Shown here piece by piece: positions 41,570-54,081 of a DNA stretch of 64,000 nucleotides. Location of the stretch: the NCBI GenBank assembly GCA_013398955.1, contig VWPU01014882.1, forward strand, positions 62,001 to 126,000. The letters are read 5' to 3'. The DNA comes from Callaeas wilsoni. Its lineage: Eukaryota > Chordata > Aves > Passeriformes > Callaeidae. Both the position numbers and the translations under genes were made by a program. The notes beneath the pieces were generated by a model, which worked only from the letters and a program-made list of their open reading frames with translations, made no database searches and was not told the DNA's origin. Every line of letters starts with the position of its first letter. Positions within the stretch are counted from its first letter, which is position 1.

Positions 41570-42188
41570 CTCACATTGTGTTTGTGCCCCTTTATTCAAG
41601 TCAGAAACACAGGCAGCAAATCAACAACCACCCCACCCCCTCCCCCCAACTACTTGGAAAAAAAAGAAAGTATCTTTAAAGTTTGATTTTTGACCTAAAC
41701 ATTTTCTTTGCAACACCCCAGTACATGAAGACCAGAATGTATGAGGAAAGTGACCCAAACCTGCAGAGAAAAGCACTTTTGGCTGGACCTTAGGCCTATG
41801 CACGCTTTAACCCAGGCATCTTTCCTGCCCCAAGCCATCAGTGCAATAGGGTCATCCAGTGTCTCATGGCTGAGTGAAATCCCAGTCCTTTTGCAGGGCT
41901 GCTTGGTGCACTGTCCTGCTGGGGAGAGGCTCTCGGTTGAAGGGCTGGGCTTCCATGGAGTGTGCTGCTCCTCGGGAAGACGAGGAGCTCCTTTCTGGTC
42001 CTTGGTGGCTCTCGCCCACGTCCACTGGGCTGCGGCAACTCCTGGTGGCTCTCCTCCAGCACGGTGACCTCGCGCCGCTGCCACCCATCATCCCGGAAGG
42101 TGCGTTCAAGGAGAGGAATCGCACGCCTCCATGGAGGACATGGGGAGAAAGGCATCCCCCAAAGCCCCCCACTGCCCCGTGTCCTCCC
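41570..42188 (-). other. ISX: ISX 3' untranslated region (approximate)
   Basis: This is the interval between the ISX stop and just past the first minus-strand AATAAA downstream. Its part nearest the stop (about 41.85-42.19 kb) is GC-rich with several CpGs and is open in many frames, which explains the overlapping 100-130 residue ORFs there. The cleavage site itself is inferred. Confidence 0.6.
41591..41596 (-). terminator. ISX: Polyadenylation signal AATAAA for ISX
   Basis: The plus strand reads tttatt, giving a canonical AATAAA on the minus strand about 590 bases after the ISX stop. It is the first such hexamer downstream of the gene. Cleavage would fall some 10-30 bases further on (lower coordinates). 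Confidence 0.6.
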
Positions 42189-42425
42189 CTATGAGGAGCT
42201 GGCACAGATACTGCTCCTTTCCGACTTGTGGGGTAGCGGCAAGCTGTAAGGGGGGAGGACATTGAACAGCAAGTATGGTATTGGGAAGGGCAGCAGCTCC
42301 ATGTGGTGCGGAGCGACGGAGAGCGTGCTGGGCAGCCAGGCAGTCGTCAGCTGTCCTTGCAGTGGTGAGTAGTATCCCACAGCAGGAAAGGAAGCAGAGA
42401 GCTTTCTTGGCATCAAGTGAGGAGC
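42189..42425 (-). CDS. ISX: ISX terminal coding exon (C-terminal domain and stop)
   Basis: This is the last coding exon: 78 codons plus a TAG stop at 42189-42191. It follows the acceptor ttattcttgaaag read on the minus strand, and it starts in phase 0, matching the phase-0 end of the preceding exon. The frame reads APHLMPRKLSASFP at its start, then a hydrophobic, proline-rich tail with TTAWLPSTLSVAP and PPYSLPLPHKSE, and ends SSICASSS. From memory of the family, mammalian ISX has a similarly spaced tail ending GSICATST, so the last eight residues match at most positions. Two other frames are also open here because the segment is GC-rich, but only this frame matches ISX. The tail is probably a regulatory region outside the DNA-binding domain, and its biochemical role cannot be read from the sequence. 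The assignment is strong because phase, acceptor and terminal motif all agree. Confidence 0.88.
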   Translation of the reverse strand, partial: APHLMPRKLSASFPAVGYYSPLQGQLTTAWLPSTLSVAPHHMELLPFPIPYLLFNVLPPYSLPLPHKSERSSICASSS

Positions 42426-43115
42426 CTTTCAAGAATAAAAGCATAGTCTCAAGTGAATCAATATGGACTTCTACTTGGATAAAATTTGCAATCAACCTTA
42501 TTTGTTTCCCTGGTGCTCAGTAATTAAGAAGAGAAGTTTAGAAAAACAGACTTCCTAAAACCCAGTGGTGTGTTGTCACCCAGGACACAAAGCAAAATAC
42601 CCTCTTTTCTAGCCATGAAAATCTCCTGTCAGGGAAAGCGCCTGTGTGGCAGGCTAAATAATAACAGTCCTGGACTGCTGAAGCATAGGTCAAGGGCAAA
42701 AAGTGCTGATCAGCCTAACCAAGGCTGGATGTTGTAAAGAGATACTGTCTGTAAAGGAACATGGCTTTGTGGCTGCAAATGTCTTAGGTCCTCCTTTTCA
42801 GGAAATTTCTGATGATAAAGACATTCTAAATGAAAGTATGATTTAAAGGGAAGTGATTTAGAAGAAAAATGGGGACGGACCACCCTCCAAGAGACACCTC
42901 ACAGAAAGTTTATGAAACAGGTTTAATTCTATGAAGAAATGTGTTACTTGATCAGTGGATTGATGGTGGGATTTCTTGTCATTATACTGTCAGTTTTGTC
43001 TTCTCCAGTGCTCCTTTCTCTGGGATACTCCCATGTGATTACTGGTGAAGTGATTATCTGGTGAAGGACAGCTGGCTCTCCCCCATGGGCTTTATACAAA
43101 GTGTCCAATACTCAC
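42426..43115 (-). other. ISX: ISX intron between the second and terminal visible exons
   Basis: This is a 690-bp intron with donor gtgagt and acceptor ending cttgaaag on the minus strand. I see no repeat, exon or RNA gene in it. Confidence 0.85.
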
Positions 43116-43232
43116 TGTGATAGCTGACTTGGGAGCAGGAACGAAATCAACTTCTGTCAGATGCTGAAGGCCACCAAAGTTGCCAAACTTTTCATGTTTC
43201 CTCCACTTTGCTCGCTGATTCTGGAACCAGAT
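43116..43232 (-). CDS. ISX: ISX exon completing the homeodomain (recognition helix)
   Basis: This is an internal exon of exactly 39 codons, phase 0 at both ends. On the minus strand it is preceded by tgacctttatccag and followed by gtgagt. It begins IWFQNQRAKWRKHEK, the end of homeodomain helix 3 with W48, F49, Q50, N51 and R53. It continues FGNFGGLQHLTEVDFV and ends PKSAIT. N51 is the invariant base-contacting residue, and Q50 puts it with the Q50 paired-like group. Residue 52 is Q where most homeodomains have R. Mammalian ISX also has Q52 (WFQNQRAKWRK), so this is a family signature rather than damage. The intron between homeodomain residues 46 and 47 is the classic position for paired-class genes. 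The linker after the homeodomain is less conserved than the helix. Confidence 0.93.
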
Positions 43233-44181
43233 CTGGATAAAGGTCAGAAAGAAAAGGTACAGAAATTAACAGAATATGAAGGGGGAACTTCTTACAGCCA
43301 ACTACTTTCCCTAATCTCTGAGCATCAGAAAACATTGACCTCCAGCTCCACAGAACCAGGGGCTGAATCTGAAGTAAACCACTGGGTATGACAGAGCACT
43401 TTTCACACTTTGCACTGCATATGGGATCTCCGGACTATCATGATAGCCTGTTTTCTGTTGTGGCTCGCAGAAGAAATAGGATCACCCTGTCCAAGGAAAG
43501 AAAGCATTGCAGGTTTTCCAGGGCTCTCCAGGGAAAGCAGATCCTTCTGCGGTCAAAGCTGTGCAGTGGTCAATGCACACAGCGTTCTGTTTTCCCTAGA
43601 AGGTGTGACATTTCACGACAGAGCTCTTTCACTCTGTTTCCAAGTGAATAGACTTAGAAAAGATCTACCCAGATGTTTTGCTGGGCTGCAGTAAAAGTGT
43701 GTCACCAGTGGAGATGCAGTAACAGTGTTCTACCTATATTTAGCTGGTAGCATTTGGAAATTCACATGAGGAACCTAAGTGAAAGACCCAAGGGGATCAC
43801 TCAGCAATCTGAGTACGTTGTCTGCCATCTCTTTTGCATTGGAAAACAGATTACTTTTCTCAGGGGAGTTCCTTTCATCTGTCAGCTGATTTGACCAGTC
43901 TGCCTTCTGGCAGAGGCATAGATGTATTTATTGTGCAGCTGCAGTTGTGCATCTTGCTGCACTGCTGTGAAAAGTTGAAGCCCCCTTCACTTGGAGTTTC
44001 CAGCTTGCTAAGGGACTTGCTATTTGAATGTAAGCAAGTGGTTCACATGAACACAAAGTGTTAGTTATTGAAGCCAGGTGCTACTGGATGTAAATACATA
44101 CGTATTTTAAGCCAAATAATGAACAGCTCAGTTATTTCTGCATCTCTTGCCCAAGAAGTAATGGGAATGTCAGAGGCCCTT

Positions 44182-44225
44182 TGCTATATTGCTGATAGTT
44201 AGCTGCTATATTGCTGATAGTTAGA
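44182..44225. repeat. 22-bp tandem duplication in the ISX intron
   Basis: The unit tgctatattgctgatagtta plus one or two bases occurs twice in a row with period 22. It is a small local duplication without evident function. Confidence 0.9.
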
Positions 44226-44649
44226 AGTATCTGAGGTTACTGAAAGGACAGTTTTGTTTATCTGGGTTCGCATGTGTCTGGAAACTGCTTAGTCTGTACG
44301 AATTTCTCCATTCCCTTCCTACCATGCAGGAGTTATATGGTGAAACAGCACCATTTAACACTCACAAAGCCACAGAGGGCAAAGGGGGCACTCCAGCCAA
44401 CACTCAGTCCCTGAAGCGCTCCTTCTAAAATCTGCACATGGGATAAAGTTCTCACTTCATGGACTTACATTTTTAACTAAAGGCAAAGATTTTAGCACCT
44501 CTCAGACCAAACTGCTCTTTTTTGCCCAACCAGCTCTCCAGCACCCTTAAGTCTAAAATGATTTCTCAGCATGAGTTCTTTATGTTGTGTTTTAAACCTA
44601 TTCCTCATGCTCTGTCTACTACAGATAGCATACCTTTATCACCCAAATA

Positions 44650-44912
44650 CATAGAATCATAGAACCATAGACTCGTCTCGGTTGGAATGCATCTTTTAAA
44701 GAAGATCTAGTTCCAACCCCTCCGCTGTGGGCTGGGATATCTTTCACTAGGCCAGGTTGATCAAAGCCCCATTCAAGCTGACTTTGAACACTTCCAATGA
44801 TGGGATGCCCACAACTTCTCTGGGCAACCTGTTTCAGTGTCTTGCCAACCTCACCATAAAGAATTTCTTCCTTAAACACAAAGGAAATCTACCTTCTGTC
44901 AGTTTCAAACTA
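44650..44912 (-). mobile_element. CR1 LINE 3' end, sense strand minus, inside ISX intron
   Basis: Read on the plus strand it starts atagaatcatagaaccatag, the complement of the CR1 terminal octamer repeat. It continues with agatctagttccaacccctc, aggttgatcaaagccccatt, ccacaacttctctgggcaac, ctgtttcagtgtcttgccaa and ccataaagaatttcttcctt. This is the standard CR1 3' region in reverse orientation, so the CR1 runs in the same direction as ISX. The boundary on the high-coordinate side is approximate. Confidence 0.93.
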
Positions 44913-47105
44913 ATAATCTCACCGTAAAAAGATGAGTTTGGCAGTGTCTACTTCCATAAAGCAGTGTTGATAAGCATTAAATATGTTATCTTTTCTTTAA
45001 CTCTCCATTAACAGAGTATATAGTCCTTTACACAGTTTTGCCAAAAATCGATGTTTGCCTGACAGGCCAGTCATTATCTGGTTGTTCTGTTTACCCTTTA
45101 AATACTGACACAACATTAGATTTCTTCAAGGCCCCTGCAATGGAATGTCTCTCATGCTCCAGAACTGATTAAATATCAACACTGATGACCCAAACTGCTT
45201 CTCAAGCAGCTTTTTAAGAACCACTGGAGGTAAGTTACTTAGATGTGTAGATTAAAAAATATCTGTCTGCAGCAGCTGCTGTTCAACATTATCCTCATGG
45301 ACAGTGTTGCCACCTTACCTGACATATTTCCAAGGATAGAGCAGAAATTATGACTGAACATATTTGCCATTTATGCATTATCCTTGACAGTCCTACTGTT
45401 TCTATAAAGTAACAGATCAATATAATTGATCACTTTGGGTTTTATTTTTTTGTTCTTAATCGACTTTTATTGAGTTTTTGGTCCTTAATTTTTCTGACCA
45501 AAGCTTTAGCCTGCACCCCCCTGCTTTGCTTATTAATTTTTTATAATTTCTTGTTTCTCATGTTTACTCATACAGGATTCTTTATTTTTTCTGTGTAACA
45601 TATGCAGTTATAGAATTTCATCTATCCATTTAAGCTGTTTCAAAGCAATCATACCTTTTTTTTGTTGATTGGAGAACACAAGACTTTTCACAGTTATGAA
45701 GGGTTTCATTTGGTCACCCAATGGTTGTTCACTTACTTTTGACAGTTAAGTCATATTTCTGAGGTGATTTGACTTACACAAAGCTTTCAGCTTTGTCAAA
45801 AATATTGTTTCAAAGTAACAACAGCTCATGCAAGGTCTCTGTGTGGTATCTGATTTGTGTGACAAATGCAGTCAATCAAAATGATAACTTGTAACTTGAA
45901 CCTAAGTTACTGCTAATTTTTAGTTCTGCGGCTGATTTGCCTTTACCAGCCAGGGTGAGACCAAAGACAGAATTTCCTGTGTCATGTATAACACTGTCTG
46001 AATTGGGAGTTTGCCATCTGCACTTCGTACATAAGGGACTTTTTACTTCTTTCACTTACATCTCAGGTTGATGTTTCTCATAATAACTCATTTTAATTTT
46101 TCCCCATACAGATTATAAACAATTTTTTTAAAACAGAAACATGCCCTGTTCTTTCATGTGATTCACTGTTCTGTGGACAACACTGACTGGCAGCCCAGCT
46201 TGTGTTCTGTGCCACTGGAAATGTGTTGCTGGTGCATCGGTATTGCTAACGGGCATATTGTGGCTATGCAGGTCTAATTCTCCCTGTCACCCAACGATGA
46301 AGCAATATTATCATGGCTAGTCAATAGTCCCAGGCATGCCATCGTCAATAAACTGCTCTGTGTTGAACTTTGATTGTTAGAGAGGGATATATGCAAAGAA
46401 GTACTCGGTGTGCTATAGCATTGAGGCAAGTGCAGAAACTGCCTCATGCCAAAATTATCACTGTGGTGCCTGGTAGACAACGCCAATACAGAGTGGTGTG
46501 TATATTTTAATGTAGCAGATTTCATGTGCAGTAAGCATTTAGGGTCAATTTTTAGCTCAGTCAGCAACATTATATTACAACTGGGGGAAACCAGATTAAT
46601 TTGTGTGCACTGAAATTATAGCCAGGGCTTTTACAGCCTGTGATATCAAAATATGGAAAACTAAGAAGCACTTCCATTTTGGCAACTGTTTTCACATTTT
46701 TTGAGACCCTGCGGAAGATGGATGTGGATGACAGTTTGTACTGCATGAATATTAGCCTATAAACGGTTGATAAATGATTAATAAATATTTTCATAAATGG
46801 CTGCTCTGTCGCTACAGAGTCCAACAGGTTGCTCATAACCATCTGTAACTCCTATTTGCTATGCATTTAGTATGCTTGGAGCTCCTGTTAACCCTTTGAT
46901 TAATTCCATTTGGTTAGTCATAGCTGGGTGACAAATACTTCTTTGCCTATTTGTAGAAGGAGAACAGTGATACTGGCCTTGTCTGCAGGGTAAGGGAGAG
47001 GTCACATAGCTCATCAGCATTGTCACCCAGGCATAAACTATTAAGAATGCACTCCAAATAATGAATGAATTGCAGTGAACATAGCCTTTTGGAGAAACGC
47101 TGTAC

Positions 47106-47257
47106 CTGAACTCTGGCTTCTGGGAGGTTTATCTTTGCTGCCAGCTGATTGCGAATATGGACATCCGGGTAGTGAGTCATTTGGAAAATTTTCTCCAGTT
47201 CCTGGAGCTGCTCAGCTGTGAATGTTGTCCGGATTCTTCGTTTCCCTTTCCTCTCAG
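47106..47257 (-). CDS. ISX: ISX homeodomain exon (N-terminal arm to residue 46)
   Basis: This exon carries two bases of a split codon plus 50 codons. It is bounded on the minus strand by the acceptor ccttgttttcacag and the donor CAG|gtaca. The protein starts [20 protein letters not shown], with a basic N-terminal arm and R5, then has helix 1 with LEKIFQ, the paired-type THYPDVHIR turn, and helix 2-3 sequence ending [15 protein letters not shown] and LPEARVQ identify a paired-like homeodomain, and the combination with the next exon identifies ISX rather than PRRX, ARX, ALX or OTX genes. ISX is a nuclear transcription factor. In mammals it is confined to intestinal epithelium and represses SCARB1 and BCO1. 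The upstream exon must end in phase 1. The frame stays open for 58 codons into the upstream intron, but the ISX-like sequence starts only at the acceptor. Confidence 0.93.
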
Positions 47258-50200
47258 CTGTGAAAACAAGGAAACATGTATTACTTTTTACAGGAAAGGC
47301 TACGGAACCAGAAGAAGATGCAGAGATGCGGCAATTTCTGTAAATTGCTCTGCAGTTGGGATGATGTCTACAACACCTTCTAGACCTGTATTTATCATAG
47401 GTGACTGCCTCCTGACATTCTCTAGCAGACAATGTGAATGAACTCTTTTATCATTAAAGGAATGAGTCAAAAGTGTCCATTTGCTAATTCCCTGGATCCA
47501 CTGCATGTCAACAGCTACAGACCCCTATGTATTTTAACCATACTAGCCCTGCAATGAGTTTGTCACCAAAGTTCTTCAGTGTTGGACCAACCATGGACCT
47601 CTGATTGACTGCTGTTCTCTTCCTACACCATTGCTACAGCAGCAGGGATAACCAGCAGTTTAACTTTGCAGTTGTGAAGAAAAGGTATTCTTCTGACTAC
47701 CATTGTGCTGTGGGTACTTTCTGAACAAGCTTAACCTAAAGAACTTAACCTTAAGAATAAGGCCTTAAAGCCCATGTGGAAGTTTAGGTGCTGTGAACTC
47801 CTAAGTAGACTCCTAGACTGCTCCACTGCTTCACCTGTTGTGGTGTGATCACCAGAAGTACTTCCCTCAACACTCCCATAGTGTTTTGAAAATGCCCTCC
47901 TACACCAGGATATTTTATTCAGATCACGAACTCTGTACAGCACTTGATGTAAGTTAGAATGAGGTCTTGGTTGCTCTGAAATGATGCTGAAGGTCTTGCA
48001 AGGAGGAGGAAGAAGCAGCTGCAGAATGTGGAGTTCAGCCTCGTCCCAAAGTTGAAATCTTCTCTGATGCACAAATGGAGTATCTTCCAGCTGACATTGA
48101 GTGACCAGCACAAAAAGCCATGCCCCAAGCAGGGGTTTTTCTGTTAAGCTCAGAAAACTGCATCTGATAGGTGCATAAAAGTTCTAATACTATTTTAGTG
48201 ACTGTGATGAGCTTGCTACTCAGTGACCTGAAGTAACTGTCAATGAAACCATGTTGTTAGAGAAAATTGCTGTTCTGAATGGCTGCTTTTGGTCTTCCAT
48301 GGTCTGATGACAACTAACATTTCATACTGTGTAACTAGAGGCATGCTCTTTCTAATGGGAACAATTAACCAGACAAGGTTAGCTTAGCCCCTCAAAGAGG
48401 CTTGGTACCTTTCCCTCAGTTTTGTTCAGACATTAGCATCCTTTGGAGGGCTAAAACAGTGAAAACGTAACTGAACTCCTAGGCCAGTATAAAGTGGACT
48501 CTGTGCCAGCCAGCAAATGACATTTTTCATTCTGTCATCGAAACCTCATTGTGACTCTGTTGACACAGAAAATAAGGATTAAAATATTCTGTTCATCAAC
48601 TAGGTAGGAAGGAGCCCAGACACGATACCATTGTGAATATTTCATCTTTTCTAAACCTTTTGGGGAATTTGAAAGGAAACTAGTCATGCAAGAATAACTG
48701 AGGAGTGTCATTTATCATAAACACTGTCAATACTACCATATCTCAGAAACAGCCTAATAAAGCTGATGTCCAACACAGTTAAATTTGTATCATTAGACAT
48801 TCTACCAGCCTATCAAAGTACTACTCATTAAACTGCAGCACTGGCTTCAGACTCAAGAGAAAAATATTATTTCCACTGAATCTTGCTGGCACTGCCGGGG
48901 CAGAGGTTCGAAATGAGAAATATTCGTGTACATTTATGCTGAAGGTAGGAACTGGCGCCTTCTCCTAAGAAGCCCTGATTACGTCTGCTTGAACCTTCTC
49001 AAGAGATGACTGTCAGTGGGGTTTATTGCTATATGCAAGAAAAGGGAAGTATCAGTGCTGACAGTAGGAATCTTAGGACACTACGCCCCTGTAGATAAGA
49101 TGGGGTTCCCAGTTCACAATGCTGTTTCTTGTCTGGAGGATTTTCACCTCACACTTTCTATGGCTTACTACATTCTGTCCTGCTGGCACCTGAGAAATGT
49201 CCAGGACTAGAGAGCACGGCTTCAGAGAGAACAGGCACACGAGTTTCTGGTGTCTCATACCAGCTTCTTGGGTATGAAAATGACCTACATAACTTGGTGA
49301 TGAGCAAAAGAAACTCCCTATCAGTTCACTCTAAATCCTCCACGTTTTTCCTTCTGGAAAGGTGAACTGCTTTATAGACAAGGGGAGGGTCTGCAACAGT
49401 GCTTGGAAGTGTCAATCCTACTGAAACCAGACTTTTCAAAGCTGAAACTCATCAGATTGAACAAAATACAGTGACATGAAGTCAGTTATGGGCCTTCAGT
49501 AGAGACTGAAGGACAAACTTTGATTTTGACTAGATATGAAATTAAATTGCTAACAAAACAGACTCCTATGAACTAATCAAGGCTTTTGCCAGCAGGGAAT
49601 ATAGAAAAGTAAAATTTTTTCTACAAGTAATCAGTCATTCTATTTTTAATTTTTTAAAAAAACTATTAAGAAATGCAAAAAATCTGGGACTCTATGTTAA
49701 CATTTTCTCTTGCAAGATGAAACTTTTTCTGACTGTAGCTTTGATAGTTCTCTTTGTCTTGGGACCTCAGCTTAAGAGATCCCATAGCAAACAACAGCAT
49801 TCAGAATTACAGTCTAATAAAGAATGTGGGTGGAAGATATAAGACTAGGAAGTGTTGGAAGTGTAACTTTGGCTTTTCAAACGTGGCTCTGGAGTCTCTG
49901 GGGAAATAAGACTGTCTGAGTTTCCTGAGCTATTTTTTATGTAAAAGCTGGGGATATTCAAGTGTGCTTTTATGCTCTGTGAAAGTCATTTGCAGGTTAG
50001 CTGACTGCTGAAACCAAGCCTGAAAATACGAGGCAGCTAAATATGTCAGCATTTTCAGATGCTTAGAGATACAGCTGTCTATACATTGCCTTACTCTTGA
50101 CATTGGAAGGGCCAGATTCTCCACGCTGATAAAGCAGTATAGCTCCTTTAAATTCAGTATCAGGCTCATTTGTCCTCTGCAGATCTGCTTTATTACTAGG

Positions 50201-50264
50201 TCAGACTAGGAGCAAGTTGGAACATAAGAACGTTGTAGAAACAGAGCTTCTTCTTGAAGGTGCA
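47258..50264. other. Upstream intron or 5' flank of ISX, no exon recognised
   Basis: I searched the minus strand here for an N-terminal ISX exon with an FSIEAIL-like octapeptide and found none. No repeat family was recognised. Confidence 0.5.
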
Positions 50265-50502
50265 CAGTGGAAGGATGGGATCAATGACTACAAGTTGCAG
50301 CAAGGAAAATTTTTATTACATAAAAGGAAAAAAATGTTTTCATCATGAGGGTAGTCTGATGTGGGCCAGGAGAGGCTGTGAAGTCTCAGTCCTTGCAGAT
50401 ACCCTGAACTTGACTGGGCAAAAGCCTAAGCCACCTTAAGCTGGCCCTGCTTAGATTTGGGGTTGGACAAGATAGTCTCCAGAGGCCTCTCACAACTTTA
50501 AT
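50265..50502 (+). mobile_element. CR1 LINE 3' fragment, sense strand plus
   Basis: The order ctacaagttgcagcaaggaa, then atgagggtagtctgatg, ggagaggctgtgaagtctca, gtccttgcagataccctgaa and agctggccctgc, ending ggggttggacaagatagtct ccagaggcctctcacaactt, follows the CR1 3' region in order. It is more diverged than the other copies and lacks a clear terminal octamer. Confidence 0.85.
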
Positions 50503-53500
50503 ATGTAATGTCTGACCTCCAAATAATCACATGAAGCAAAGCTCCCCCCCGCCATCATTCCTTCCCTAAAAAGTGAGGGAGCTTAAGGCATTAAGGCCTT
50601 AAACTAAGCACAGCTCAAAGCATCTGATTTGCAATTGCTTATATACACAGTTTTAACTTAGCATACTGCAGCTTATTTCCACTGTCCAGTATAACATAGT
50701 TTCAAGATATCAGAGGTATGAGCAAATCAATACTGATGACTACTGCTTGTAAAAGTTTGTTAACGTTTGCAGTTCGTTAAGTAAAAGCTGCACAGCTGCA
50801 ATAATGCCACATTTGGGGCAAATTTCTTCTGGACTACATTCTGTAGTGGGCAAGTAGCCTGTGGTACACCTTGCACTGCTATTTCTTAGCTGCATATCTG
50901 AACCAGATAGAAAAATGCTGCCTCAGGGGATGTCTGCAACTGCATCCCCCATTTGCACTTACCTCAGTAGCAACTAGGACATTATCAAGCCTGCTTGGGC
51001 CATACACTGGAGGGACAAGGAATTAAAAATGCAGGAGAAGGGCTGGAAATCAGTGCTAGCATATATTTGCCTTGAAGTAGGTAATCTAGGTAGATGAAAA
51101 TCGGGGGGATCTATTTATCTTGCTGCAATCTTCTTTGTCATTTCTGGACAGATACCCTCCCACAGTATGCGACAGCCAGATCCAAAGATTCTGCTTCTTC
51201 TTTGACAAGGAGAAAGCAGTTGCATAAGCAAGCAAGTGGTTTTAGCTGTATATCCTCAGAAATACATTTTTCTCTGTGTAACAAAGTTGACTGTATCATT
51301 TGTTTCTCAGAAAGAAACTCAGGTGTGTTGAAACAGAGCCACATTATATCGAGTTAATTTCTGTTTTCTCCTTTTTTGCCTTTTTCAGAGAAGTTCATCT
51401 CTCTCTCTCTCTCTTTCTTTGTAATTCAGATATGTGGGTCTCCCAGCCAGTTCCTTCTAGTGGCTTTTCTGAATGTTGTTTTCTTGTGGTGACATTCTGC
51501 TCATGGCAGACAGCCACATAGCAAAAAACTCCAGTTATTACAGGGTGCTGATGGCATCAGGACAAAACATGCTTGTCTCTATAGAGAGATGTGCCCATGG
51601 CTGTCCCTCTCCTACTTAAAGAGGTGGCTCATGGCTTCCAATAGAGCTTGTGCTGCAATATTTAGGCATGAGTGTGGCTAATCTTTATTAAAGTGCTTTT
51701 TCAGCCATTGTTAAGAAGGACCAGCATAGCCGGTGAGACTGATCCTAATTGGATGGGTACAATGTGCTCCAGATAGCGTGTCCTGCTAGTGAAACACAGC
51801 ATTTAGCATCCAACTGCTGCCCGTTCAGGCATTGCCAAAGTTAATTCAGAGAAGCACAACTTGAACTTTTAAAGTCTTGACCTCCTCCTTTCAGTCCAAA
51901 CCTCCTTGACACAGAGTTGCTTACACCCTGGCACTGAGTACAGTGCCTAATCACCTGACAGCAAGACTGAAATTCAGAGAGGTACAGACTTCAGGGGGTG
52001 TGAGCAGGACTGCTAAAAATACCAGGCTAGAAATCTGTTTAAGCAGGCTGTACTGTGGCGGTCAGGGGAGTTTCTTAGTCTGCTTGTCAGAGGAGTTGGC
52101 AAGGAGTAGATGGTATGTAGGAAACCATTCATGCAGACAGTTTGTTGTGGAGGATCGTGCTCACCATCGAACTGAGCCCCTGGTGAATTTAACCTTTCCT
52201 GTCTGCCAGCAAAGTGATGACAGTGTTTACAAATGCTGCTGCCCGAAACGCTGGTGTGCATAACTCTGGCACAGCCAGTGGTCAGCAGAGTATCTGAAGG
52301 ATGAAGCAAACCATCAGGTCTGTACCTAGGCTAAAGAGCCTGCACCTTCATGAACTCCTTCAGGCCAACGCGGATTTGGGGTAGATGCATGTGTATGTTC
52401 CCCATTCAGCTAAATCTCAAGCTTGACACATTAATTTCAGTGAATGTTTGCCGCAGTCAAACCTCACCTTGAAGGCAGTGGCCAGCCTAAACCAATAATG
52501 AGTCTCACTAAAGTAAACAGGTTCCCCACCACTCTTACCAGTCCAACACCATTGTCAGAAACCAGCCATTTGCAACACGGAGAAAGTTGAGCATATTGCA
52601 GGTTGCACAGCCAGCCTGCTTTCTTCTTTATTCCTGCTCTTTATTTGTTTATTTGTACCTGCAAACATCTAGACACCAATCAGGAATGTTTATTTACATC
52701 CCTGCCTCTGCTGTTTCCCCTTTAAAAGTAAAGGGCTTGCTAAAACAGTAGGTGAAAGACCTGCCCTCAATTTCAAAGAACAGTAATTAAGAGTACCATA
52801 TCCTGGGGATGTAATGAAAAGTTCTAGGACAATTCTGGAGAAGCCAATAAATACTCATTAAGACCTTCGAAATAAACTTATCATGATGTGCCATCAGCTC
52901 TACAAGTGGTCACATTACACAGATTTGACAAGCAGGAACAAATTAACCTCTGGGTCCTGTGTAATGTACCCTTTGGATCCAAAATTCCCAGGAAAGAAGG
53001 GTCTGCTTGAGGAAAGCATTGAATGTTAGCGTTTGCTTTATATAAATAAAACTCCAAACTCAAAACCCATGAAGAAACAACACAAAAGGAATTTATGATA
53101 GTCCCCAACTGTTGACAGCTTTGCTTTTTTCAGTGCTTACTTGTAGCAGTGAGACTTCTGTGTGAACAGAGTTTGAAGGGTGAGAGTAAAGGATTCAGGT
53201 TTTGTGCCTTTCATTTAATATCCAGGGTGTCATTATAAACAGTCAGTCTTCAAAGAGCGAGAAAAAAAAAAGAATCAGCCTTCAACAATACCTCAAGTAA
53301 ACCCACCAAAACAAGGTCAGTGATCTGGGGCATGTCCAAGTGTATCTAGAGGAACACTGCAATTCAGAGACACAGGGCTGCAGGGACTATTCACATAGAT
53401 AAACAAAAGGCTGGTAAGACAGCTAATGGCAGCCAAATTATATATATAGGCATTTATTTTTTTTCTCCCGCTTCTCCTTTTCATTTAAAATTGTTTCCTT

Positions 53501-54081
53501 TTGTTCTGCAGGACAATGGGATGCTTGTGCCCTTTCTCACAGTTCCACTGGTGTATTCTGGGCAGCCGATATTTATCTGGGATTGTGATTACACAGTGCT
53601 TCATTGTCTCTTGGGTGTTTCAGAAATGCATTAAGATAAGTCAGCATATTGGGGAAAAGACTGTTCTGTGGGAGATAAACCATGCTGTTTCACAGGGGTA
53701 CATAGATTTGACCATACTGTCCACAAATGAACAGTACAAGTGAATTTATGACTTCAGAGAAGATATAAACACTGAGCTAAAGATGTCTGCAACTGGCATC
53801 AGTACAGAGGGGACATGACTTGTACTGGAATTCCCCTAGAACTGAGATTACCTCTATACTTTCTGTTGTCTTTATGATAATTGCTACCAGAATTCATCAA
53901 TATGTTTTGGGATCACTGTTAATATCATAACAATAAAACAATTAGATTAATAAAAAGATCCCTAAGCTCCCAGTCAGCAATGTGCAGAGGATTTCTGCTA
54001 TGGAATATTTGAGTGATGTTGAATCATTAGGGCAGCCTCCTCTACAGTGAATAATGAAGACATGAGCTGCAGGAAATAACA
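50503..54081. other. Upstream of ISX exons, no gene recognised
   Basis: Apart from a (TC)n run at 51397-51415, nothing was identified. Short frames on both strands show no family resemblance. Confidence 0.5.
51397..51415. repeat. (TC)n microsatellite
   Basis: About nine uninterrupted TC units. Confidence 0.9.

Larger units (their letters stand above)
43233..47105 (-). other. ISX: ISX homeodomain intron (position 46/47)
   Basis: This is a 3873-bp intron splitting the homeodomain between residues 46 and 47. Its donor is gtacag and its acceptor is tgacctttatccag on the minus strand. It contains a 22-bp tandem duplication near 44.2 kb and a CR1 fragment at about 44.65-44.91 kb. No further coding exon was recognised; the reading frames in it are short and unlike ISX. 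Confidence 0.85.

Noticed and set aside
41838..42262. Several 100-130 codon frames on both strands over the ISX 3' end
   Set aside because: They overlap each other in a GC-rich segment poor in stop codons, and only the frame ending SSICASSS agrees with ISX.
46947..47432. Continuous 161-codon minus-strand frame through the homeodomain exon
   Set aside because: It reads into the intron on both sides; ISX similarity starts at the acceptor and stops at the donor, so the extra residues are intronic.
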